The translations under genes were made by a program, and so were the position numbers. DNA of 64,000 bases from Bradyrhizobium sp. Tv2a-2. Its GTDB lineage: Bacteria > Pseudomonadota > Alphaproteobacteria > Rhizobiales > Xanthobacteraceae. Positions within the stretch are counted from its first letter, which is position 1. Each line of letters opens with the position of its first letter. A model generated the notes under the pieces. The model made no database searches. It was not told the origin of the DNA and was given only the letters and a program-made list of their open reading frames with translations. Shown one piece after another: positions 1-11,735 of this stretch. The stretch spans positions 64,156 to 128,155 of the forward strand of contig NZ_AXAI01000003.1 of assembly GCF_000472425.1 (NCBI RefSeq). The letters run 5' to 3'.

Positions 1-221
1 ATGTCGATGGCGCAGCGCACGGCTTCCACCGCGCTCGGAAACTCCGCGAGCACGGCGTCACCCGCAGTGTTGAAGATCCGCCCGCCGGCCTTGGCGATGA
101 AGTCGTCGGTGACGGCGCGATAGGCGGCCAGACGCCGCAGCGTCTCCTCTTCGTCCTCGGCGACCAGCCGCGAGTAGCCGGCGATATCGGCTGCAAAAAT
201 CGCAGCGATCTTCCGTTTCAT
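1..221 (-). CDS. Class III adenylate/guanylate cyclase, N-terminal part (runs off left edge)
   Basis: The minus strand reads open from an ATG at 221 to the window edge, giving 73 codons. The protein starts MKRKIAAIFAADIAGYSRL and contains GRIFNTAGDAVLAEF, the two metal-binding segments of a class III nucleotidyl cyclase catalytic domain; the metal aspartates would be D12 and D55. Family knowledge: such enzymes make cAMP or cGMP, and rhizobia carry many with the catalytic domain at the N terminus followed by TPR or other modules. The position often filled by a substrate-selecting lysine before the second Asp motif is N51 here, so substrate cannot be assumed. The C-terminal part is outside the window. 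Confidence 0.85.
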   Translation of the reverse strand, partial: MKRKIAAIFAADIAGYSRLVAEDEEETLRRLAAYRAVTDDFIAKAGGRIFNTAGDAVLAEFPSAVEAVRCAID

Positions 222-382
222 AAAAGGCAGCCCCGCACTGCATTGGCGGGCGGCAGAATGCCGCCAGACGCGCTGCGGCGCAACCGGCTTTCAGCGCCAT
301 AGCTAAAGCGCTTAGCTCGAAATGATTGCGATTCTCTGGGCGGCGATGACGAGCCGCGCTAAGGCCTGTTCACCGACAGGCC

Positions 383-790
383 TCAATGCATCCCGGTCGT
401 GCCGAGCTCTTGCTCGATGCTCTTGAAGTGATCGAGCCGCTCGAGTGCGAGGTCGAGCTCGGAGCCTGCCTGCTCCTTGAGCCGCTCCTCCATCTGCGAG
501 ATGGTTTCGGACAATTGTCCCCGGTCAAGCTCATCCAGCGAGTGCGCGACCTCGGCGAGCACGGTCAGGCCCTTCTCGGAAAACTCGGCAATGCCGCCGT
601 GGATGATGATCTTCTCGCGGGCAGAGCCGGTGATGACCGTGAGGATGCCCGGGCGAATCCCGGCAATGATCGGCGCATGGCCCGCCAGGACGCCGAAGTC
701 GCCCTCGGTGCCGGGAATATCAACCTGGTCGACCTCACCCGAGAAGACGAGCTTTTCCGGCGAGACGAGATTGAAATGGAAGGTGGCCAT
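383..790 (-). CDS. atpC: ATP synthase F1 subunit epsilon
   Basis: Subunit epsilon of the F1 sector, 135 residues, which sits on the rotor stalk with gamma and restrains ATP hydrolysis. The protein starts [20 protein letters not shown], has the N-terminal beta sandwich ([18 protein letters not shown] around residues 22-39) and a C-terminal helical hairpin rich in Glu and Leu. A reading frame continues nine codons upstream to 817, but the [14 protein letters not shown] start is the family start. It is the last gene of the minus-strand atpHAGDC series, 239 bp after atpD; that gap holds a repeat element. Confidence 0.95.
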   Translation of the reverse strand: MATFHFNLVSPEKLVFSGEVDQVDIPGTEGDFGVLAGHAPIIAGIRPGILTVITGSAREKIIIHGGIAEFSEKGLTVLAEVAHSLDELDRGQLSETISQMEERLKEQAGSELDLALERLDHFKSIEQELGTTGMH

Positions 791-875
791 GGTCTTTCCG
801 TTCTCTCCGATCGTCACCCGCGCGGCTGACCCGCGGGTCCATCAATCGAAAATTTTCCCGATGGATTGCCGGGCA

Positions 876-918
876 TCCGGCTCGGAGACGCGCTTCGCGC
901 TGTTGCCCGGTAATGATG
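876..918. repeat. REP-like palindromic fragment
   Basis: The stretch contains GCCGGGCATCCGG followed by CGCGCTTCGCGC and GTTGCCCGGTAATGA. The flanks TGCCGGGCA and TTGCCCGGT form an imperfect inverted repeat of the CCGGGC type that recurs in other intergenic gaps of the window (for example 3552-3574). Confidence 0.5.
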
Positions 919-921
919 GCT

Positions 922-1021
922 CTAAAGCGCGATGAGATTTGGTTGAATCGTCATCGCGCTTTAGGTCTTTGATTGAGCATGATCTTTCCGGAATACCGCT
1001 ACACATTTTTCCGGATCATGC
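922..1021. repeat. 100-bp intergenic repeat, copy A (two hairpins)
   Basis: About 100 bp made of two inverted repeats: AAAGCGCGATGA with TCATCGCGCTTT, then GAGCATGATC with GATCATGCTC flanking a CCGGAA core. A near-identical copy in the same orientation lies at 53736-53835, and the second half recurs at 2550-2598. It lies between atpD and atpC, so it would be transcribed inside the atp operon. It resembles the RIME class of rhizobial intergenic mosaic elements; the exact family name is inferred. Confidence 0.8.
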
Positions 1022-1029
1022 TCTAGAGA

Positions 1030-2472
<1,443 letters not shown>

Positions 2473-2549
2473 TCAACTATCTCCTTCGATCAAAACTTTG
2501 TACCAGTCATGATGCGACTAGATCGCATTATGATCTCATCTCTTCGTTT

Positions 2550-2598
2550 GAGCATGATCTTTTCGGAAAAACCGGTTTCCTCTTTTCCGGATCATGCT
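2550..2598. repeat. Palindromic repeat, copy C (second half only)
   Basis: GAGCATGATCTTTTCGGAAA and, after a short spacer, TTTTCCGGATCATGCTC form an inverted repeat matching the second hairpin of the elements at 922-1021 and 53736-53835. It lies in the atpG-atpD gap and would form a stem-loop in the atp mRNA. Confidence 0.75.
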
Positions 2599-2612
2599 CC
2601 AGCTCGACCCTG

Positions 2613-3491
2613 TTAGACGGCCTCGGCGCCGGAGATGATCTCGATCAGCTCCTTGGTGATCATGGCCTGGCGCGTGCGGTTGTAGATCAGCGTCTGCTTG
2701 CGGATCATTTCGCCCGCGTTGCGGGTGGCGTTGTCCATCGCCGACATCTGCGCGCCGTAGAACGAGGCGTTGTTCTCGAGCAGCGCGCGGAACACCTGCA
2801 TCGCCAGATTGCGCGGCAACAGGCGCGGCAGGATCACGTCCTCCTCCGGCTCGTATTCGTAAGACGTCGCCGCGCCGCCATTGCCGGCACCTTCCTCGAT
2901 GACCAGCGGAATGATCTGCTGTGCAGTCGGCACTTGCGCGATCACCGACTTGAAACGCGCAAAAAACAGGGTGCAGACGTCGAATTCACCGGCTTCGAAC
3001 CGCGCGATCACCTTCTTGGCGATGTCGTCGGCATGATGGAACGCGAGCTGGCGCACGCTGCGCAGGTCCATGTGCTCGACGATCTGTTTCTCGAACTGGC
3101 GGCGCAGCTGCTCATAGCCCTTGCGGCCGACGCAGAAGAACTTGACTTCCTTGCCCTCGTTCATCAGCGCAATTGCGCGCTCGCGCGCCAGGCGAACGAT
3201 CGAGGAGTTGAAGGCGCCCGACAGGCCGCGCTCGCCGGTGCAGACCAGCAGCAGGTGCACCTGGTCCTTGCCCGTGCCGGCCAAAAGCGGCGACGCGCCG
3301 GGCGAGCCTGCAGCAGCGCTTGCGATGTTGGCGATCACCGCCGCCATCTTGTCGGCATAGGGGCGCGCGGCCTCTGCCGCAGTCTGCGCACGGCGCAGCT
3401 TGGAGGCCGCGACCATCTGCATGGCCTTGGTGATTTTCTGCGTCGCCTTGGTGGAGGCGATGCGGACCCGCATGTCTTTTAGTGACGCCAT
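2613..3491 (-). CDS. atpG: ATP synthase F1 subunit gamma
   Basis: Central rotor shaft of F1, 292 residues. The N terminus [20 protein letters not shown] and the C-terminal helix ([15 protein letters not shown]) are the two conserved coiled-coil helices that run through the alpha3beta3 hexamer; the middle holds the family motif [14 protein letters not shown]. It lies between atpA (175 bp upstream) and atpD (140 bp downstream) on the minus strand in the usual order delta-alpha-gamma-beta-epsilon. The length is normal for Alphaproteobacteria. Confidence 0.96.
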   Translation of the reverse strand: MASLKDMRVRIASTKATQKITKAMQMVAASKLRRAQTAAEAARPYADKMAAVIANIASAAAGSPGASPLLAGTGKDQVHLLLVCTGERGLSGAFNSSIVRLARERAIALMNEGKEVKFFCVGRKGYEQLRRQFEKQIVEHMDLRSVRQLAFHHADDIAKKVIARFEAGEFDVCTLFFARFKSVIAQVPTAQQIIPLVIEEGAGNGGAATSYEYEPEEDVILPRLLPRNLAMQVFRALLENNASFYGAQMSAMDNATRNAGEMIRKQTLIYNRTRQAMITKELIEIISGAEAV

Positions 3492-3551
3492 TGTTAGCTC
3501 TCACCCCCGCGATCCGATCCCTGATACGGACCGCTAGCCTATTCCATCGTC

Positions 3552-3655
3552 ATGCCCGGCGTTGCGCCGGGCATTCAGTGCTCTGTTTCGAGCGAGACGC
3601 GCGGGACGGTCGGGCATCTCGTGCGAAGACGCGCTCCGCGCATTTGGCCGACCAT
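3552..3655. repeat. REP-like palindromic element in atpA-atpG gap
   Basis: ATGCCCGGC (3552-3560) and GCCGGGCAT (3566-3574) form a 9-bp stem; a further GTCGGGCAT and GGCCGACCAT pair follows. This is the same CCGGGC palindrome family seen in several other gaps. On the minus-strand transcript it would put a strong stem-loop between atpA and atpG, which might affect mRNA stability and subunit ratios (inference). Confidence 0.6.
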
Positions 3656-3666
3656 CACGCTTCGCG

Positions 3667-5756
<2,090 letters not shown>

Positions 5757-6467
5757 TGACGCGCTCTTTTTGCTGTCAAACTCGCAAGGGAAAAACCGTC
5801 GCCGCGGAAAGCGGCGGCTAAGCGATCCAAGCCCTTGGAATTCAAGCGGGACTTCGATTTTTTAACCGGCACGTGAGGGCACCGGGATCCTAAAAATCGC
5901 GGCTTTGCTAACATAGCAGGCGCGCAGGTGCAACATGACGGCAACGTGAGTTGCGCATCCTTTCTTCCTGATCTCTAGCCGCAAATTTTTATCGCCGGGT
6001 CGGCGCACCCGCGGGCTCATGCCGACCTCATCGACCGACCAGCCTGGTCAGCTCCGCGGGCGACTCGATCGTCACCAACGCGCGCTTTTGTTCTCTGGAT
6101 AGGCGCATGGGCATATGTGCGAACCGCAAAGCGGCGCTCGCCCAAGGATTCCCCTTTACATCGCGCATTACTTGACACGTCCGCGTGAAAACTGGTGATG
6201 ACTGTATTCGTAAATAACCATAAGTATTTCAATGGTTAATTATAAGTTAACGCGCGAATTTACGGAACCTTTCGTGATGATCCCCTCCGGTAACAAGATA
6301 TTTCATCCGGAGAGAAACGGGAATTACTGCCCAATTCACGCCTCATTGCGCCGTGAAACGGCAATCGCTCCACCAAGCAATGGGGGTTCCACTTGCCACT
6401 AATGTGGCAATACTTATCAAGGGTCTATCTACTAATGCTGAACTCGATGAAGTCGATGGCGGGAACC
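5757..6467. other. 711-bp intergenic region between atpH and rlpA
   Basis: This divergent gap must hold the promoters of the minus-strand atp operon and of plus-strand rlpA. I see no convincing gene: a 71-codon minus frame at 6017-6232 lacks a ribosome site and a recognisable product. Positions 6190-6320 are notably AT-rich for this genome and include the CtrA-type box listed separately, plus an inverted repeat CTCCGG / CCGGAG at about 6285-6315. No clear sigma-70 promoter for atpH could be fixed by eye. Confidence 0.6.
6232..6251. promoter_or_regulatory. CtrA binding box
   Basis: The minus strand reads TTAA-N7-TTAACCAT, and the plus strand also reads TTAA-N7-TTAAC at 6236-6251. These match the full CtrA consensus TTAA-N7-TTAA(C) and the extended half-site TTAACCAT. 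CtrA is the essential cell-cycle response regulator of Alphaproteobacteria. The box lies about 215 bp before the chosen rlpA start, in AT-rich DNA, and the only other neighbour is atpH 475 bp away. RlpA family proteins act at the septum, which makes cell-cycle control plausible. Confidence 0.7.
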
Positions 6468-6932
6468 ATGACCCGCTCGCGCACGGCGCTTGCCGTTGTC
6501 GCTGCTACCCTCCTGGTCGGTGGTACTGCCACCGAGGCTTCGGCCAGATCCAGGCATCATCACCGTCACTATGCCCACCAAGCCCGTCACGCCTCCGAAT
6601 CGTCCTGGCGCGACGCCAACGCCTCGATCGGTCCGTCCTCCGGCGGCGGTCGCACGTTCTCGGGCATAGCCTCCTTTTACGGCAACGAGTCCGGCCGCCA
6701 GACCGCCTCGGGACAGCGCTTTGATCAGAACGCCCTCACCTGCGCGCACCGCTCGCTGCCCTTCGGCACCAAGCTGCGTGTCACCCATGGCGATCGCAGC
6801 GTCATCGTCACCGTCAATGACCGCGGCCCGTTCGTCCGGGGCCGGGTTCTCGATCTCTCCACCGCCGCGGCGCGCGCCGTCGGCCTGACCAGTGCGGGCG
6901 TTGGCCGCGTCACCGCCGAGGTCATCTCCTAA
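6468..6932 (+). CDS. RlpA-like double-psi beta-barrel protein (septal lytic transglycosylase family)
   Basis: The 154-residue product has an export signal (residues 1-26, TALAVVAATLLVGG, cleavage after ASA), a short His-rich stretch at 30-38, and a C-terminal double-psi beta barrel running from SGIASFYGNESGRQTASG to VNDRGPFVRGRVLDLS. These are the hallmarks of RlpA family proteins, which in other bacteria cleave naked glycan strands or bind the septal ring. The SPOR domain of enterobacterial RlpA is absent, as in many alphaproteobacterial members. Starts at 6435 or 6393 are possible, but 6468 gives the best signal peptide. A CtrA box lies upstream and a terminator downstream. Confidence 0.85.
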   Translation: MTRSRTALAVVAATLLVGGTATEASARSRHHHRHYAHQARHASESSWRDANASIGPSSGGGRTFSGIASFYGNESGRQTASGQRFDQNALTCAHRSLPFGTKLRVTHGDRSVIVTVNDRGPFVRGRVLDLSTAAARAVGLTSAGVGRVTAEVIS

Positions 6933-7030
6933 CCCCGCGCGGTTTCAAGCGCAGTTCACACGACATCAGCGCGATTGGCGTACCGTCGCTCTTGTCGAGC
7001 GCGGCGGAACTGGTTCACGCGCTGACACTG

Positions 7031-7061
7031 AAACCCGCCGTCACGAATGACGGCGGGTTTT
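7031..7061. terminator. Bidirectional intrinsic terminator between rlpA and priA
   Basis: A perfect 13-bp stem AAACCCGCCGTCA / TGACGGCGGGTTT with a CGAA loop (7044-7047) is flanked by A and T runs on the two sides. It lies between the convergent rlpA and priA genes and can serve both. Confidence 0.85.
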
Positions 7062-7135
7062 GTTATTGCGCACCGGAGAACCTCGCGATTCCGGGTTCGA
7101 TGCCATCGCATCACCCCGCAATGACGGTGGCAACA

Positions 7136-9346
7136 TCACAGAAAACTCTGCGGATCGACGTCAACCTCGAGCTTCAGATTGCCCGTGGTCTTCGGCGCTA
7201 CCGCAAGCCAGTGCCGAAGATAGTCAGAGAGATCGAAGCCGCGCGCGGACTTCAAAAGCAGGCGGAAGCGATAGCGGCCCTTGATCACCGCGAGCGGCGC
7301 TTCCGCCGGTCCCAGCAACAGCACCTGCTCCTCGCGCGGCGCTGAGCCCGCGAGCTTGCGCGCATATCCCTCCGCGGTGGCGCGGTCGCCAGCTGAGATG
7401 ATGAGGCTCGCGAGCCGCCCAAACGGCGGATAGCCGGTGCGCTCACGCGCCTCGATTTCGCTGGCATAGAACGCCTCGCGGTCGCAAGCGATCAGCGCCT
7501 TCATCACGGGATGCTCGGGCTGGTGCGTCTGCATATAGCCGACGCCGCGGCCCTGGTCGCGGCCGGCGCGCCCGATCACCTGGTTGAGCAATTGCCAGGT
7601 GCGCTCGGCCGCACGCGGATCGCCATTGCCAAGGCCGAGGTCGGCGTCGACCACGCCGACCAGGTTGAGGCGCGGAAAATGATGACCCTTGGCCACCAAT
7701 TGCGTGCCGATGATGATGTCGACGCGGCCTTGCGCGATCTCGTTGAGCTCGCTGCGCATGGTCTCGATCGAGGTGATGAGATCGCTCGACAGCACCATGG
7801 TGCGGGCATTGGGGAACAGGCTTGCCGCCTCCTCCTGCAGCCGCTCCACGCCGGGCCCGACTGCAACCAGCGATTCCTCCGCCGCGCAATGCGGGCAGAT
7901 ATGCGGGCGCGGCATCGAGAAGCCGCAGTGATGGCAGACCAGGCGCTGGCGAAAGCGGTGGTCGACCAGCCAGGCGTCGCAGATGGTGCAGGCAAAGCGG
8001 TGACCGCAGGCGCGGCACAATGTCAGCGGCGCATAGCCGCGGCGGTTGAGGAACAACAGCGCCTGCTCACGCCGCTCGATCGCATTCTGGATCTCCTGCG
8101 CGAGATGCGGCGATATGAAGCGGCCTCGCGGCGGCGCCTCGCGGCGCAGGTCGATCGCCTCGATATGGGGCATGGTCGCCCCGCCGAAGCGTCGCGGCAG
8201 CACCACGCGCTGGTAGCGGTTCTTGCGCGCGTTGACCTCGGTTTCGACCGAGGGCGTGGCAGAGGCGAGCACAACGGGAATCTTCGCGATATGGCCGCGC
8301 ACCACCGCCATGTCGCGCGCATGATAGTGCACGCCGTCGTCCTGCTTGTAGGACTGGTCGTGCTCCTCATCCACGACGATGAGCCCGAGATTGGCATAGG
8401 GCAGAAACAGCGCCGAGCGCGCGCCGACCACGACCGGGGCGTCGCCCGCGGAAATCGCAGCCCAGTTGCGGGCGCGGGTGCGCGGGGTCAGCTCCGAATG
8501 CCATTCGATCGGCCGCACGCCGAAGCGCTGCGAGAAACGATCGAGGAACTGGCCGGTGAGCGCGATTTCCGGCATCAGGATCAGCGCCTGCTTGCGCCGC
8601 CGGATGATCTCGGCCACGGCTTCGAAATAGACCTCGGTCTTGCCGGAGCCGGTGACACCGTCGAGCAGCGCAACATGGAAGCTGCCGCTGGCGGCGAGCG
8701 CGCGCATGGTGTCGACGGCAGTGCGCTGCTCGCGCGAGAATTCCGGCTGTGCATAGGACGGATCGGGCGGCGACGGCGGCGGCGCATTCGGCATCGGCTC
8801 CGTCGTCAGCGTCCCCTCGTCGACCAGGCCGTCGATCACGCCGGTGGAGACGCCGGCTTCATGCGCGGTCTCGGATTTGCCATGCAACAGGTGGTCGGAC
8901 AGCACCGCGACCACCCGCCGCCGCGCCGGCGTCATCCGCTGCGGCGGCGCGCCAACCAGCCTCACCCCGAGACGCACGCGCTCGGGACCGAGATGCTCGC
9001 CCATGCGCAGGCACATTCTGAGCACCATGCCGCGCGATGACAGCGTGTAATTGGCAACCCAATCGACCAGGGAGCGCAACTCGCCCTTCAGCGGCGGCAC
9101 GTCGAGCTTCTCGGCGACGTCCTTCAGCCGGTTATGCAGCCGCGGATCCGGATTGGCATTCTCGCCCCAGACCACCGCAAGCACCTCGCGCGGCCCCAAG
9201 GCCACGCCGACGACATCGCCGGCCACAAGCTCCATGCCGCGCGGCACGCGGTAGGAATAGGTCTGGTTCAGCGCAACCGGAACCAGCACGTCGACGACGC
9301 GCGTCGATGTGGTGGAATGTGCACCTAGGTGGGGGGCGTGGTCCAT
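7136..9346 (-). CDS. priA: Primosomal replication helicase PriA
   Basis: Superfamily 2 3'-5' DNA helicase of 736 residues that reloads the replisome at stalled forks. It shows the N-terminal DNA-binding domain (DVLVPVALNQTYSYRVP), Walker A DGVTGSGKTEVYFE, the DEEH box in VVDEEHDQSYKQDD, and the eight-cysteine zinc region between helicase lobes (CRAC, CTIC, CHHC, CPHC). The C-terminal helicase motifs GTQLVAKGHHFP and QVIGRAGR are intact. It converges with rlpA and diverges from xerC, with a 94-bp shared promoter region. Length and motifs are normal. Confidence 0.97.
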   Translation of the reverse strand: MDHAPHLGAHSTTSTRVVDVLVPVALNQTYSYRVPRGMELVAGDVVGVALGPREVLAVVWGENANPDPRLHNRLKDVAEKLDVPPLKGELRSLVDWVANYTLSSRGMVLRMCLRMGEHLGPERVRLGVRLVGAPPQRMTPARRRVVAVLSDHLLHGKSETAHEAGVSTGVIDGLVDEGTLTTEPMPNAPPPSPPDPSYAQPEFSREQRTAVDTMRALAASGSFHVALLDGVTGSGKTEVYFEAVAEIIRRRKQALILMPEIALTGQFLDRFSQRFGVRPIEWHSELTPRTRARNWAAISAGDAPVVVGARSALFLPYANLGLIVVDEEHDQSYKQDDGVHYHARDMAVVRGHIAKIPVVLASATPSVETEVNARKNRYQRVVLPRRFGGATMPHIEAIDLRREAPPRGRFISPHLAQEIQNAIERREQALLFLNRRGYAPLTLCRACGHRFACTICDAWLVDHRFRQRLVCHHCGFSMPRPHICPHCAAEESLVAVGPGVERLQEEAASLFPNARTMVLSSDLITSIETMRSELNEIAQGRVDIIIGTQLVAKGHHFPRLNLVGVVDADLGLGNGDPRAAERTWQLLNQVIGRAGRDQGRGVGYMQTHQPEHPVMKALIACDREAFYASEIEARERTGYPPFGRLASLIISAGDRATAEGYARKLAGSAPREEQVLLLGPAEAPLAVIKGRYRFRLLLKSARGFDLSDYLRHWLAVAPKTTGNLKLEVDVDPQSFL

Positions 9347-9440
9347 CGGAGCGTGAGATTAACGCCGGTCGGCGGCCTTAGCGAAGGGTAAAGGAACGAG
9401 GTGCGATATAATCAGGAGAATCAATCCGGCGATACCCGCT

Positions 9441-10433
9441 ATGGCCCGCAAACAGGCTGCACCTGGATCTGCTGAATCTGCGCCCGAGCCGATTGAGCTC
9501 GCCTGCGCCGATCAGAGCATTGCGGTCGAAGTAACGCGCTGGCTGTCGCATTTGCGCGCCGAGCGCAGGCTGTCGCCGAAGACGTTGGAAGCCTATTCCC
9601 GCGACCTTCGCCAATGCCTGGAGTTCCTCTGTGAACATTGGGGCGCTCGGGTGACGCTCGCGCAATTCGCCGGGCTGGAGGCGACGGATGTCCGCGCCTT
9701 CATGGCCATGCGACGGGCCGACGAGATCGGCAGTCGCTCGCTGATGCGCAGCCTTGCGGGTTTACGCTCCTTTGGCCGCTTTCTGGAGCGCGAGGGCAAG
9801 GGCAAGGTCGGCGCGCTCTCCGCGATCCGGGCACCGAAAGTGGGCAAGAGCCTGCCGAAGCCGATCCATATCGCCGCGGCAAAACGGCTGACCGACGCCG
9901 ACGAACGCGCGGGCGAGGAGCGCGAGACCTGGGTGCTGGTGCGCGACGCCGCGGTGATGGCGCTGCTGTATGGCTCGGGCCTGCGCATCTCCGAAGCATT
10001 GTCGCTCAAGCGACGCGATGTACCGCGGCCCGGCGAAGCCGACGTGCTGACCGTGACAGGCAAGGGCAACAAGACCCGCATGGTGCCGGTGCTCAACAAC
10101 GTGCTGCAGTTGATTGCCGAATATGTCGCGATCTGCCCGCACACGCTGCCGCAAGATGGACCGATCTTCATCGGCGCCCGCAGCGGACCTTTAAGTCCCC
10201 GCATCATCCAGCTCACCATGCAGCGACTGCGCGGCGCGCTTGGTCTGCCCGACAGCGCCACGCCACATGCGTTGCGCCATTCGTTCGCAACGCATCTGCT
10301 GTCCCGCGGCGGCGAGTTGCGCGCGATCCAGGAGCTCCTCGGCCATTCCTCGCTCTCGACCACGCAAATCTACACCGGCATCGACAGCGAGCGCCTGCTT
10401 GAGGTCTACCGCCGCGCGCATCCACGCAGCTGA
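9441..10433 (+). CDS. xerC: Tyrosine recombinase XerC
   Basis: Site-specific recombinase of 330 residues that resolves chromosome dimers at dif together with XerD. The catalytic set is complete: R182 (GLRISEA), K208 (GKGNK), H276 and R279 (PHALRH), H302 (LGHSS) and Y311 (QIYTGID). The N-terminal SAM-like domain spans about 28-115, preceded by about 25 poorly conserved residues. It is divergent from priA, and no att site or phage gene is near, so it is the chromosomal Xer protein and not a phage integrase. Confidence 0.93.
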   Translation: MARKQAAPGSAESAPEPIELACADQSIAVEVTRWLSHLRAERRLSPKTLEAYSRDLRQCLEFLCEHWGARVTLAQFAGLEATDVRAFMAMRRADEIGSRSLMRSLAGLRSFGRFLEREGKGKVGALSAIRAPKVGKSLPKPIHIAAAKRLTDADERAGEERETWVLVRDAAVMALLYGSGLRISEALSLKRRDVPRPGEADVLTVTGKGNKTRMVPVLNNVLQLIAEYVAICPHTLPQDGPIFIGARSGPLSPRIIQLTMQRLRGALGLPDSATPHALRHSFATHLLSRGGELRAIQELLGHSSLSTTQIYTGIDSERLLEVYRRAHPRS

Positions 10434-10543
10434 ACAGCTCGTTCATCTGCCTGACACCTTGACCTATTCACAGTTTGAGCTCTTGCGCTTATGGCCGCCT
10501 TCCTGCAATCGTGACGCTCTGCCTTTATCTGGAGGGGAAACCA

Positions 10544-11134
10544 ATGAGCGCGCAAGAGAGCATGGAGCACGCCGAACACGTCGAGCACGCATCCAGCGAG
10601 AACAAGAAGATCGCGCTGTTGATCGCGGTGATCGCGCTATGCCTTGCACTGTCGGAGACGCTCGGCAAAGGCGCACAGACCGAGGCCATCAGCATGAACG
10701 TCGAGGCCTCCAATCTCTGGGCGTTCTTCCAGGCCAAGACGATCCGCCGTACCACGGTTCAGACAGCAGCCGAAGCCACCAAGCTGAACCTGGGCTCAAT
10801 CGGCGACGATGCCGCCAGGGCCGCTGCCCAGAAGCAGATCGACGACTGGCAAAAGACCGCGCAGCGCTACCGCTCGGAGCCCGAGACCGGCGAGGGGAGC
10901 GAGCAGCTTGCCGAACGCGCCAAGCACGCCGAGGAAGAGCGCAATCTCGCGACCGCCAAATACCATCATTTCGAGCTGGGCTCCGCCGCGTTCCAGATCG
11001 CGATCGTGCTGGCCTCGGCCACCATCATCACCGGCATTGTTGGACTGGCCTATATTTCGGGATTGCTGATGCTCGCCGGCATCGCCGTGACTGCGTTCGG
11101 CATTTTCCAGCCGCATCTGCTGCCGCTGCATTAA
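10544..11134 (+). CDS. DUF4337 family membrane protein
   Basis: A 196-residue protein of unknown function. The start at 10544 is fixed by a GGAGG ribosome site at 10531-10535; the frame extends upstream to 10475 without signals. It has a His/Glu-rich N terminus, a first membrane segment at about 23-40 (IALLIAVIALCLALS), a charged soluble middle (KQIDDWQKTAQRYRSEP) and two close C-terminal membrane segments from about 145 to 190. This is the pattern of DUF4337. It lies alone between xerC and a convergent membrane protein gene. Confidence 0.75.
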   Translation: MSAQESMEHAEHVEHASSENKKIALLIAVIALCLALSETLGKGAQTEAISMNVEASNLWAFFQAKTIRRTTVQTAAEATKLNLGSIGDDAARAAAQKQIDDWQKTAQRYRSEPETGEGSEQLAERAKHAEEERNLATAKYHHFELGSAAFQIAIVLASATIITGIVGLAYISGLLMLAGIAVTAFGIFQPHLLPLH

Positions 11135-11168
11135 TCGTCATGAGCGAGGCGAGAGAAAGAGAGAAAAG

Positions 11169-11699
11169 CTACCGCGCCTCGCGCACGCTCTTACGGAAGC
11201 GCAGGATCAGCCGCATGACGCGAGAGGACCAGCGGTCACCGTCGCCGCGGAAGACCCCGACGATCCTGGCCTTCACCGGATCGACCAGTTCGTTGCACTT
11301 GGCCCGCAGCGCCAGCACGAACTCATAGAGCTTCTCGAACCACGCCATTTCCAACAGCTTCGGCCGTGTCACGTCGAACACAAAGGCAGTGATGCCGACG
11401 CCGAGCATTTTGGCGAACAGAATGGTCGTGACCGCGCTCAACCAATATTCGTGCATGAGCAGCCACACGCCGACCATCTTCAGCGGAAACAGCGGGATCA
11501 CCGGCACGATGAACACGATCAGCGTCATCGCGGGCGACAGCGTGTCGACACGTTCGGAGAGCCATTGCTTGAAGGCGCGCAGCGGAATCGCGGCAACGAC
11601 CCTGGCGATGATGGGCTCGAGATGATCCCACAGCCAGGCTTCGATCAGGAAGATGATCGCCAGCAGAATCCAGACCGGTTGAAGGAGGCGGCGCATCAT
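11169..11699 (-). CDS. Conserved hypothetical inner-membrane protein
   Basis: A 176-residue product I do not recognise by function. Hydrophobic segments occur at about 5-20 (LLQPVWILLAIIFLIEAW), 55-80 (LIVFIVPVIPLFPLKMVGVWLL) and 85-105. The C terminus is basic and soluble. The start is the double ATG at 11699/11696; a TTG six codons upstream is possible. It follows lpdA by 36 bp on the minus strand and may be the last cistron of the TCA cluster, though nothing links its function to it. Confidence 0.7.
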   Translation of the reverse strand: MMRRLLQPVWILLAIIFLIEAWLWDHLEPIIARVVAAIPLRAFKQWLSERVDTLSPAMTLIVFIVPVIPLFPLKMVGVWLLMHEYWLSAVTTILFAKMLGVGITAFVFDVTRPKLLEMAWFEKLYEFVLALRAKCNELVDPVKARIVGVFRGDGDRWSSRVMRLILRFRKSVREAR

Positions 11700-11735
11700 C
11701 AAGTTTATCCCGCCCAATTCTTAAAAGGGCGTCGC

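Noticed and set aside
6017..6232. 71-codon minus-strand frame in the atpH-rlpA gap
   Set aside because: No ribosome site, no similarity I can recognise, and its first codons fall in the AT-rich regulatory stretch next to the CtrA box.
9441..10433. XerC considered as a phage or island integrase
   Set aside because: Position next to priA, the XerC-like length and motifs, and the lack of att repeats, tRNA or phage genes indicate the chromosomal dimer-resolution recombinase.
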